From Seriola aureovittata (lineage: Eukaryota; Chordata; Actinopteri; Carangiformes; Carangidae), in NCBI RefSeq assembly GCF_021018895.1, contig NC_079372.1, positions 19,081,237 to 19,145,236 on the forward strand: DNA of 64,000 nt. Direction: 5' to 3'. The notes below the pieces were generated by a model, which ran no database searches, had not been told where the DNA came from, and saw only the letters and a program-made list of their open reading frames with translations. The first letter of the stretch is position 1, and every line of letters starts with the position of its first letter. This document shows, in pieces, positions 31,806-42,700 of the stretch. Both the position numbers and the translations under genes were made by a program.

Positions 31806-34202
31806 ACAGTGTAAAATCATTTACACATGATCAAACACTAGTTCTAGGTGTCAGACTAGAGGAGCCCTAACTTAAGTTTCCATGCACCTAAAACACAATA
31901 TGACCATAATAAGAAAAGATTGATGTCATTTCTCTACATATATCTTCTTTAAGGCACATTGGAGATAGATTCATTAAGTTTGGGAAGACACATGCAAAGT
32001 GAAGTATTTACATATTTTCCCCATACTGTGTCTTCTGTAATTTCTACACCCAGTTCCTGAACACCAACAGAGTAATAACCTCTCATAATGTTGTATAAGG
32101 CACTGACTGGTGTGTCTTCCATGCTGGAGACATTAAAACCACTTAACAAAGAATTTTTTTCTTGATATAACCTCATATCTGAAAGTACCAAAATACGTCC
32201 TTTAAGGTTATATTGTATTTTCACGCTCTCTGAATAAAGGACCATAAAGACCCCAGTCATAAAGAGGTCCGAGAGGGAGTAAAAGCCCTTTTAAGGTCTA
32301 AAGTTTGAAACCCAGATCTGAAATGTTAAGTAACACTTCAGGTTTGCTAATAAGAGTGGTCGTTATCCTGAATCTTACTTCAAAACCTTAAATTTCTTTC
32401 CATTTATTGGGTTTAGTTATTGGGTTATTGCACCAATCTTTAACTGACAGCAGGTTTTCTAAAAGAGCAAATTCGTAAAGGGGATATTTGGACAACTGCA
32501 CAAGTGATATACTAATGTCTTGCAGTTAATACAATAGTTATTGCCCTTTAAGTATTTAAGTCCAGAAAACAAGTCAAAATTCCAGGCTTTGACAAATTGA
32601 CAGTTGTACATTGACTTGCCACTGATTATCTCTATCTTTCTCTCTCTTACACCACCAGAGCCCTGTGCTGCAGTACCTGTACTTCCTGACCCAGATCCCA
32701 ATCGCCATGTCCCCCCTCAGCAACAACAGCCTGTTCCTGGAGTACGCCAAGAACCCGCTGCTGGAGTTCCACAAGAAAGGCCTGGTCGTGTCTCTGTCCA
32801 CCGACGACCCCATGCAGTTCCACTACACCAAGGTCTGAGCGCATGGACAGAAGGCCTTTGATGAGACTGTAGACAATGGTGCACATTGTGCTGCGTATAA
32901 TGGGCATTGTATTGTGTACTTATTGTGGACTTATGCATTTTAGTTTTCGTGTTTATATTCCACAGGCAAAGTCGTTTACAGCACATCCAAATGAAAATAC
33001 AATGGAATAGGTTTTGAATGAACGCTCATTGAAAACACATGCACAGGCTTCATACAGAGATGTAATATATGACATTTATGCCCCTATATCAGGACAGATG
33101 TTGCCATATATGTCGCCTATAAGGGGATAAATTATTATCAAATATGATATGATGATATAAATATCCAACATATATGAAATACCCGCAGTAAAATGCAAGT
33201 TTATCAAAACAACATACTTAAAACATAATTTAAATTGTATATGTTTATATATGATTTTGTTATTAATTTCTTATTAATTTGAAACATACATGTCTACATT
33301 TTATATTTACTTATATAAAATCAACATATGTTGACAGGCTTTGGGATGGATATACTTATGTAACATATGTCTACAACTTAAACATACATACTAAACTGTC
33401 AATATATGAATTTCCAACAGGTTTCATATGTCATTTTTACATACATAGGCTATGTATAGCTACATGTATGTACACATGTAGGGGATTTTACTTCATATGT
33501 ACATATATTTCATATATGGAAATTCAATACATGTAGATATATTACATCTGTGTATGGGTAATGTCATATGTAGAGCATGCAGATTTAGATGTGTGCAAGA
33601 TTAACTGCTTAATGATGTTGATGACATGTGACCTTAATGTCCACAGGAACCCCTCATGGAAGAGTACGCCATTGCAGCCCAGGTCTTCAAGCTCAGCACC
33701 TGCGACATGTGTGAGATCTCCAGGAACAGTGTGCTGCAGAGTGCCATGTCTCATGAGGTAATGGAGAGCTTTAAATATGGTATAATTTAAATAAACACGT
33801 TTAATAAATATCCAGTAAGATTTTTCTTTCTTTTCATATTGGCAACATCATTGGTGAAAATCTGTATTTGTAGCGGTGCTTCTGCTTCTGCTTCTGCATC
33901 TGATAAATACACTCACACTAACCCTATCCTCACACTGTACAGACTGCTCTTAAATCATAAAATAAATAATAAAGTAAAATACATCATGTTCCGTCTAGAG
34001 GTGATTTATACTCACACTATAACGTGCTGGTTCTTTTCTGCTTCAGGAGAAGCTGCACTGCCTGGGTCACGACTACCTGAAGGAGGGTCCAGAGGGCAAC
34101 GACATCCGCAAGACCAACGTGGCCCAGATCCGTATGGCATATCGCTATGAGACCCTGTGCTATGAGCTCAACCTCATCAAGGAGGGCCTGAAGACTGAGT
34201 AA
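26334..34202 (+). CDS. ampd1: AMP deaminase 1 (muscle isoform)
   Basis: Converts AMP to IMP and ammonia in the muscle purine nucleotide cycle. Exons: tentative 26334-26376, then 26593-26758, 26949-27102, 28198-28363, 28458-28677, 28919-29048, 29669-29863, 30244-30375, 30503-30666, 30785-30911, 31154-31317, 31581-31701, 32659-32832, 33647-33757, 34047-34202. Total 740 residues, near the human 747. The N-terminal block [15 protein letters not shown] and the C-terminal [14 protein letters not shown] match AMPD1. Catalytic zinc-site and deaminase motifs are intact: [11 protein letters not shown] (about 294-304), RPHCGEAG (about 564-571) and [10 protein letters not shown] (about 639-648). The variable region at about 70-100 is the most diverged. 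All phases close after the first exon. Assignment to AMPD1 rather than AMPD2/3 rests on the N-terminus and the neighbours. Confidence 0.96.
27103..28197 (+). other. ampd1: ampd1 intron with heptamer repeats and a teleost repeat
   Basis: The donor at 27103 opens directly into a short run of TACTGTG/TATTGTG heptamers (to about 27131). A block at about 27515-27615 contains TTAGCTTAGCTTAGCATGAA and TACCCTGGCTCTGTCC, words of a widespread teleost interspersed repeat. The rest shows nothing notable. Confidence 0.6.
27515..27615. mobile_element. Interspersed teleost repeat fragment
   Basis: Contains CCCAGTTAGCTTAGCTTAGC and AGCTACCCTGGCTCTGTCC. The same pair of blocks recurs across many teleost genomes. 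It has no coding capacity. Confidence 0.55.
31768..31808. repeat. (CA)n microsatellite
   Basis: A CA run of about 40 bases with one AAA interruption in an ampd1 intron. Confidence 0.95.
33060..33560. repeat. ATATG-rich cryptic repeat in ampd1 intron
   Basis: About 500 bases are packed with palindromic words such as ACATATGT, CATATATG, ACATGTAT and ATGTACAT, with no single fixed period. It is AT-rich and stands out from neighbouring intron DNA. It could form cruciforms or be a degraded palindromic mobile element. Confidence 0.5.
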
Positions 34203-34445
34203 ACACACTCAAAATACGCCCCATTAAAACTCATCTTTATCATGGTGTAGAAAACCTTTCTAAATTTGTTTTACACAGTAACTCTTAAACAAGTGAATCG
34301 TAAAGAAACCGGCCTTCTAACACACTGATGTTCTCTCCTTTGCAAGAAGAAACTTGTACATCTTAATTCTAATCGTCATGTACATTACAGTATATTGGGT
34401 AACATCATGTATGAGAATGAAAAGAAATAAAATGTGAAAAAACAA
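34203..34445 (+). other. ampd1: ampd1 3' untranslated region
   Basis: A short 3' untranslated region without coding or repeat signal, ending near the AATAAA at 34426. Confidence 0.65.
34426..34431 (+). terminator. ampd1: ampd1 polyadenylation signal
   Basis: AATAAA lies 224 bases after the stop. A T/G-rich stretch (GTTTCTATGTGTGGT) follows about 20 bases downstream. Confidence 0.75.
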
Positions 34446-36027
34446 ATGTTTCTATGTGTGGTATTTGCATCTCATAATTTAATCAGTATTGCATCACAAC
34501 ACTATTTATTTGACAGGATCGTCAGACGTTCCTCATAACCCTCTGACCTGTGAGTCTTGCTATGACTTATCCATCATCGTGTTTCTTATACTGTCCACTG
34601 TGCACTGAAAGAAGTTTTCAGATGGATGTTGATTCCTTTAGAAGTTTCACTGTATAACCACTTGAGCTGTATCAGCAGGATGGGAACATCAATGTGCATC
34701 AGTCATGCAAATTTAATGAAGTTATGAGTCTGAGTTGTTGCATAATGCATCGCTTGTACCATCACCTTTTGACAGAGCCTCCGTGATGTCTGCCATTTCC
34801 AATAAAGACACACCGCTCATATTATTGAACATCCTAACTGGAATGGCAAAGTCAGCATTTTGCATATCTTAGCAGAACCTTGTTCTATGGCTGAGATATA
34901 TTTCGAGGTCATGTCTAAAGAGCAAAAGTACATCACAGAGTTTAAGAGTAATATTCCCTTGAGGTTATAGTTTTGTGGCCTATATGATTTGTTAAAATGA
35001 TAGTTTTCCTGATAAATGGCACCTGCTGTAAAATATACATTTATTCTTACATCAGTTTGAGTTTGGTGAATCAAATGATGTTTTAAACGCTTTCAACGCT
35101 TTCAATCATTCTCACGGGACTTTATGAATGAAAATAAAGCCCCGGTCATGTTCATTAACTTGTGGAGTGGCGCCGGTGCCGTTTATAACACAGTGTCTAT
35201 ATTTCCCAGGACACCTGAAGACAACAGTATTTGTTCATCGTTGACAGCTGCAGGAGTTGATATGATGACGTCTTCCCTCCTGAATCGGGAGGATTCAAAC
35301 ACTTTCACACAGTCTCAGTTGCGTCAAGTTCGATGGAAACCCGGAGAGTTAAACCGGAAGTCAGGTATATTGTATAATAAACTGCTGTAAATTATAGATG
35401 TAACAGATTTGGTATTACTCTACGATTAATTGTGTATATATTCCTAAAAAAATAAAAAAGATAAACATTTACTTACAAGTAGGCAAAGTAAGGTTTCGGG
35501 TAAGCTTATATTGCTTTAAATAAATAATAAAAAAACAATAAAAAAAAATAATAAATTATTGTTTACTACCATCAACTGCTGTGCAGTTTGAACTGACCAT
35601 ATTCTAAATAGCAATTAATCACTAAGTTATTATATAAAGTGTGAGTTAGAAGCCCCAGTCCTCTGTTGATTTTATATTTTTCATTTTATTTTTATTTTTC
35701 ATTTTTTTCTACTTAATACTAATTTTGGTGTTCGCAGGACAGTGACAGGTGCTGCTGACAATCACCTGTCCAGTCGCTTTATGATATAATCACTCTGTAC
35801 GCTGACGCAGAATAACCACACAACTTTGGTCTACATATGTAGTTTTTAATTAAAATGTAATTGCCTTTAAAACCCATATAGTTTAACATGTTTACATGAC
35901 ACTGAAAAACATGTTATCAAAAATAAATGGAGAAAAACTCTAAGGGTGAATATACATAATAAATTGTGTATTTTCATCCTGCAAGTTAATAGAAGTTTGA
36001 ATGAAGGGTTTTATTTTGGAATTTCAG
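34446..36027. other. Intergenic DNA between ampd1 and dennd2c
   Basis: No coding exon was recognised. An ETS-like site (ACCGGAAGTCA) lies at 35353-35363, and the region 35400-35720 is very AT-rich. Confidence 0.5.
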
Positions 36028-36060
36028 ACCGGAAGTCACATGTTCTTTCCCCGACTTGAC
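36028..36060 (+). promoter_or_regulatory. dennd2c: Candidate dennd2c promoter element
   Basis: ACCGGAAGTCACATG (36028-36042) combines a consensus ETS/GABP core with an overlapping CACATG E-box-like word. It lies just before a probable leader exon that ends at 36373. The same 11-base ETS word occurs at 35353. No TATA box is apparent. Confidence 0.4.
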
Positions 36061-36069
36061 GTTAATTGT

Positions 36070-36373
36070 GTTGAGAAGGAGGGCTAGGAGTGTTCTGCTT
36101 TTCTCTAGTTATGGCCACTTTCTTTGTTGTTGTGTGTAGTTATTAGACTGGGCGACACGTTTTTGTGCCCTGTAAAGTTTATTTTCTGAGCAGCTGCCAA
36201 CAACCGGCTGTGCGGCTGAATTAAAGTTAGCTTGAACTTCTTCAGACTGCTAACCTCTCCAGATTGGAGGATGCGAGCGAGTGGAGTTGCATTTGATTTG
36301 TTTTTTCATTTTATCGAAAGGAAAATGAGAAAAGAAGATTTTTTCTCATCATTTTAAAAAAAAACTACAAAAG
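36070..36373 (+). other. dennd2c: Probable dennd2c 5' untranslated leader exon
   Basis: Non-coding sequence ends at a consensus donor (CAAAAG then GTAAGT) at 36374. It lies upstream of the coding exon with acceptor TTTTCAG at 39524. The 5' end is approximate and inferred from the ETS site. Confidence 0.45.
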
Positions 36374-39300
36374 GTAAGTCACGAAAAATAGACCTTATGT
36401 AACTGTTAATGTGGTGTTTGGCTTCAACGGTCATATACTCACTCTTAAACGTTATCACTCAACTGTCTGACACTGTCTTTCTCTTGTAGCTTTAACGCCT
36501 GCTAAGCAAATGAGTTCAGAGCTGTTGTGTTTAATTACATAAAGTAAACTAAAGTTACGTAATTAATGACCGTAAGATGTGTTGCTAAGCTACATTTTTC
36601 CAATACTTGCGGTTTCTTCATTTAGTGAAAAGTCAAACCAAACTCAATTGAAAATATGGCTAGTTAAAACTGACTTCATGATCTACAAATATATTGAATT
36701 ATAATATTAGTATCAAGCCTATTTCTATATCAGCATTTTGTTTGTTTTTTAATTCGGCACACATATAATAAACTAAACAGTGTTTGTTTTCTTACAAATG
36801 TGAACTTTTAGAGGTAACCAAAACGTTATTCCTGTGGCTAACTGTAATCTGTCTCCCGACACATTCACCGTGATGTTTGGAAGTGAGCAGTGTAAACCAG
36901 CCACCTACTTTAGGTAATTTCTTCCTTTTGTTAAGGCCGAATTAGAGGGTATTTGTTAATGAGTGAGATGAGTCACCGAGTTTCATTCAGAAGTTGTGCA
37001 ATTTTTGCAACTAGGAAGAACATTGTAAATTTTATTGCTTTGAAGGGAGGTTAGTGATGTGTTTTCCTCATACAACGGAGAGTGAGCACACATGGAGCTC
37101 GACATAGACATTTTTTTCTTTCTCTCTCTCTCTTCTCCTGCATTTATCCCTACTTTATTGCAGCCTTAACCCTAATACCAGGAATGAAGCAGCTAATTCA
37201 AGTCACAGAGTTAGTTAAGGTCATTGGACCTTCTTGCTGAGAGGATAGCTGCTGTATTGAAATGATCTGCAGGTGTTGGCAAGTGTAGGAAAAACAGCTG
37301 AGTTAATGAATAACTGCAGACTACAGAATAACTACAGCTACTACAACTTAAAGCATTTGAGATGTTTATTCCACTAAGGTGAAATCAACTCTAGGGACAA
37401 TATCGATTAACTGACTTGCATTTATTTTATGGTAGGCCCAAAATAAATGTAAATGTTTTGACATATTGGATATCTTAGTCTGAGTTTATGAGAGAATTTG
37501 GAGCTGTTTTTAGGCACAAATGACACTAAATGATGGAACTTGTCGTGTTAAAAGTGAGATGTCATTCATGCAGCAGAGCTGTTGAAATCATTGCCTGGAT
37601 GCACAGAAGCTGTTCTGGTGGCTGTTAATGGATCAGTCATTGTTAGGCACGTTATCTTGGTGTGTCCGTTTTACGCTGGCATTTAGCAAACCTACATTTT
37701 TCTTCTATTATAGCTCTAACTGTCTCTGTTGTTGGTAAACCACAGTCGTGCAACGCCTCACCTACAACGTGTTGGGTCTTGCCGCACTCCTTCAGGAGAG
37801 CGTTTTGTGGTGCTTTTGAAGGCACAATCAGGTTTAATTTAGCTGCCAGGTGATGATGGGATACTGGAGCTTTATGGGTCCCCTGACTGGTTTCTACATG
37901 GATGAGTCAATGAGTTTCACAAAAAAAAGAAAAAAAAATACAAGGATACCTTTCTCCACAGTTGACAGACATATAAACATCAGTGGAGTTCATTTTTAAC
38001 TCACCCTCTGGCTTTGTCACTTGATATCACAACGCCTCACAGTTTGCCTCTCATTTGATTTTGAACTGTATGACACAGGAAAAGGGGGGATGACGACTGG
38101 CAGCTTTACATGTGTATTTGCAAATGTCACTGTTACTAGCCAGTATATTTTTGAATCTACGGTATTTCAGTGTTTGATTACCATCACAGGGTTTTGAGTA
38201 TAGTTGATCTAAACATAGCTCAAATCAGTGGTTGCAGCTGGGTGCAAATGTCTCTGCACAATAATTATGGACAGTCTGCTGATCCTTCTTCCTGCCGTTC
38301 AGGAAACGCAACTCATGCCTTCCTGTACAACATACCGCACACAGACAAGTAATGCAAGTGGGTCAGTTTGGGACTCGCATTGTCATTGCGTGGTCTGGCA
38401 ATGATCGAGCAGCATTCCACTGCACAGATACATTTGATTTAGGTCAAACCAAACAAAGGCATCACTGGATGCAAGACTGACTGACCGACTGTCTCTAGTT
38501 AAATTTATTCCACGACCCCCCCCCCCCCCCCGCCCCTCCTTATACAGCTCTGTAGGAATGCAGCTCATAGAGTTATTATGATCATGAGCTGTGCAGTGGA
38601 ATTTTACCATGTCTCCCCTTCTCCAGATTCTTCTCAGCCTCGGTCGTAATGTGCAACGTGTCCAAATGGTTTGGTTCCAGCAAGCCAGGAGCTGCAGTGC
38701 AAGAGCGTACAGTGACTACATTGATGTTGACTCAGGGAGTACGAGTCGGGGTAGATGCAACACTGCAACACTTCACATCAAGTCTTGTCTGTGTTAAATA
38801 GCATTAATTAGATGGAGCAAGATTATAGCTTTATACCGTATGTGCAGCGCAGAGGCCTCAGTCTCTAGTCCTGTATGTTTTAACCTCTCCTCTGATGAAT
38901 AGCTCATCCATCGGAGGAGCTTTCATTCCGCTGCGCAGATAGGTGTGGTTAAAGTGTTGTCCCTCATTCACCTAATTGTGACTGGCTGTTTAGTATGCGT
39001 TGAGATTCATGTGTTTTCTCGCCTCCCGAAGCTCTTTCAAAGACCTAGAAATGTGCATTCTTCCCTGTCATCTGAAAGACAGCTCTGCAAGAACACCGAA
39101 TTAGATTTAATGCTTTGCTGTATCATTGGCATTTTGTATTTGGCCAGCTTTGCGGTTTAGGACAACAGCTAGAGAGAAAGCAGAATTCCCCTGGGGCTGG
39201 AGGAGGGCTGGGGCGGCTCAAGACACAGACACAGACACAGAGCAGCAGAACGCTGCACTAAACATGTTCCAGCTCTTGTGTTTCCTTTTTTCTTTCTGGA

Positions 39301-39524
39301 TTTATTTTTGGAAACTGACCTTGACAGGAGCCCGTCCTTCCTGACCTTCTCTCGGTTCCTGCCTACACCTTGAAGACAACTGAAGATGTGTGATGTTTCA
39401 AAAGTAACTGTGTCATCCCGTGTTACTACCTCAGTATCCCTTTGACCCTGCAGTGTGCTGTCTGGACTTGTTTTCAAGTGCAAAATGATTGATGGGTAAT
39501 TCTTGTGTCTTGACTTCTTTTCAG
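36374..39524 (+). other. dennd2c: First intron of dennd2c
   Basis: About 3.1 kb without recognised coding exons. It contains a C run at 38516-38531. No interspersed repeat was identified with confidence. Confidence 0.5.
38516..38531. repeat. Poly(C) run
   Basis: About 16 consecutive C bases in the first dennd2c intron. Confidence 0.9.
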
Positions 39525-39751
39525 GTTGTTTACAAAAGGAGACAAGGGGGAAATGAAACTCTGCTAACACAAGAAGACGCATACTGACAGTTACAACCAC
39601 AAATGTTGTAACGCTCCTGTTTTTTTGCGGATCCATTAACTGTATTAATTGATACAAGATCACGTGAATTTTTCTGTTCATCTTTGCGAGGAAATCCCTG
39701 ATGCTTTCAGTCATGGAGAACTGAGGGTGAGGTGACACTCACCCTCTCAAC

Positions 39752-42700
39752 ATGCTGGCTCTGAGGCTGGAGCAGGGCAAGCGAGGGGGTGGTGAGGTTG
39801 ATCGCCCGCAGAAAGGGCCCACTGTGGCCTGGCAGGGCCGGGGGGCAGGGAGGCCCCCTTCCCATGAGCAGGGCGTCAACATCAGGGAGAAGATCTCACA
39901 GTGGGAAGGTCGCAGTCAGCAGGGCAGCAGCCCGGATGCCAGGGTGAAAGCACACCCTGCAACTGTATCCCGAAGTCTGTCTGGGGATCTCCTGAGCAAT
40001 GGATGTTCCAACGAGGGCTCGAGAGGGGGGCTTCACGCAAAAGCCAGCCTCTCAAAAACTAAGAGTTTGGGCTTAGATTTTCGGGAATCCCCAGCACCAG
40101 CTGGACATGGTGTGGTTGGTAGGAAGTCAGAAAATCTCAAGAAATGCTCCACTGAATTTTCAGCCACATCCCCAGGAAATAAACCACTTGCAGCACAAAT
40201 ATTTCTATCTCCTAAAGTGGAGGCTAACTCCACAGGTAAACAAACCTTCACCGCCAATGGCGACCAAACAATGGATCGCATCTTGGATGTGGAAGTAGTT
40301 TCTAAACCTCTACCTCTGTCCACTGATGACCAAGAAGACAACATGCCCGCTGGGAACTTCTACACTTCACGGGGTTTCTGGCGTAAGCTGGAGGGAGACA
40401 GACTGCTGTGGGAGAAAGGCAGGGAGTCTTCAGGTGAAGCTCTGCCTCCTCCCAAACCTCAGCGGACATTCCAGTATCGCGCAGCCAACAACAACAGAAA
40501 CTCGGGGCACACAGCGCGCTGGGACAGAAGATCTCCTCATAACAACCACTCCAACGTGGGGAGCAGGAGGGTGGCCCACCCACCTAGCTTCCCACCTCCT
40601 CCATGTCCAGTTGCAAAGAGCGATGGGCTTTCAAGGCATAAAAAGAACAGGTGAGTCAGTGCACTAAAAGCAGAGCACACGTGATTGGTTTAGTCCCGAA
40701 AGTATACATTTTTAATAACCTCTACATTTTTATTGAACAGTTCAGATTTTATTATGTTTTTCCTGCTGGTTGAATATTGGAGAACTGACCTGTAAAAATA
40801 CACATTGCAGTTGTTCTTTGTTTTGGACAATGACTGTGGTCTGGAGTGTTTTTAGGGCAGTTTAGAGGAGGGTGCTGTCAGAGTCTAATTGCTGGCTGGG
40901 GTCCAGGTGTGATGTCACATGATATCTGGCAGCATTGTTCTCTATTGTCTGGTCGTGGCCTAGTTCCTCAGCAGCCATGGGTTCCAGGGTCATCATCTGC
41001 AGACACGCACACACACGCACATTCACTCAAGGCTAAACAAAACAAGACATAACAGTGTAACCCATGTACACAGACAGCTCGGGACTTATTAAGTGACGTG
41101 ACTTCTAATAATGTAGGTGTCTGTAACTGTCATGTCCTGATGTCGTGTATCATTATCATCTAAACATTGTCTAGGAGTTTTTTGACAGAATAAAATAATA
41201 TGCAAAGCTGTTTTCCATTTCTGATAAAAATCTAAATTGAAATAACAAAAGCCATATGGTGTTTTTAATTTTCTGTTTCTAAGGCTATGTTTACAAGAAC
41301 TGAAAAATGCAACCCAGGGTGTAACTACTGACAAACACAATAAAAAGTGACTATAATATTAAGATCTGTACAGCTAGATTTTAAAAGCAACTAACCCTAA
41401 CCCTTTTAATTGTTATAATAAACTTTATTCTTAGAGTGTTTTCATACAAGGGATGTAGCTCAAAGTGCTTTACAACAAAAATTCAAATTGTACAATAAAA
41501 TAAGGGTGAATAAAAGGACAATAAAAATAGACAAGAGATAGACAGTAGATGATAAAATATGTAAATGAAAGAAACGCAAATTAGCCCAACTTTAGTCTTA
41601 AACGTGCCCAGTCGTCATTCGCTCAATTTCTTATTTTCATTCAGGAGAGGGCTTGTGTGTGTATACACTCAGTTACTGGTGTATTAGGTACATCTAGCTA
41701 AAACTAATGCAGTCTAATACCAGCAGTCTTGCAATAAACCCTGTTCAGTTTTTATTGAAACTGTTTGAGAGGGGTTTTGCTGTTGAACTGTGTTGCATTA
41801 TATGTTATTTAGCCAAACTTCATTTATTTAAATGGGGGTGGATAAAAATCATAGATACACCTGTCAGTATAACACAGTACTGTCCAAGTTGAATCTAAAC
41901 CTCTCATTTCAATAAAAACTGAACCTTCCCCAAGGTGGGATTCATTGCAGGTTTTAGTTGATTTTTGAAGTGAAAAGAATTAAATACAAAAAAACAGCAT
42001 TTCGTCAATTTTTTATTTCATAAAAAAAATAGAAATTCAACAGTAATTCTGCCAAAAGTTTGGGCACCCGTCTACTTGTAAAACTCTCAGGACTTCATCA
42101 ACTCGGCAGGTCAAGAATTGTCACTAGGACTACAGACTACAGGCAGATGACATTTCCAGAACTGATAAATTATCTGACCTTCAAACACTCAACAACTCAA
42201 CACTGCTCCAAGCAACTGACTGAGGATCTGAAAATGAAGCAAATTGATGCCTGCAAAACAGGAGAGGCTATAAAAAGATTGCAGTTTCCACCGTCTGAAA
42301 TGTCATTAAAAAATGGCAACTAAGGGGAACTGTGGCAGTCAAGACAAGATCTGCGAGAACAAGAAAACTTTCAGACAAGGCTGCACGTCCGCTGTGTAGG
42401 AAGGCAAAGCAAATCCCTCATATGACTGCAAAGGGACCTGCAGGAGGGTTTAGCAGAAGTTCATGCAATAAAAAAGTAACGGTGCATTAACATTCGAAGA
42501 AAGGCCAACGTTTTAATGTCTGTTTGCTGCAGGGGGTGTTTTTTCTTTTCACTTGAAAAATCAGCAAAATATGCACTGAGCCCTGGACTTTTATGACGAA
42601 AATGCTAAAAAACATAGTTGTATTGACATAATTAGCAAATCCAAAAGCATGTTTACAGTAACAAAAATGATGTTGCTTGTGGATAACATTGCATAACACT

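Noticed and set aside
39169..39738. A 189-codon open frame on the - strand
   Set aside because: It overlaps the dennd2c leader/intron junction, has no recognisable domain and no splice or promoter support.
42060..42323. An 87-codon open frame as a possible transposase gene
   Set aside because: It lies in a degraded transposon relic with no catalytic motif and stops before any conserved core.
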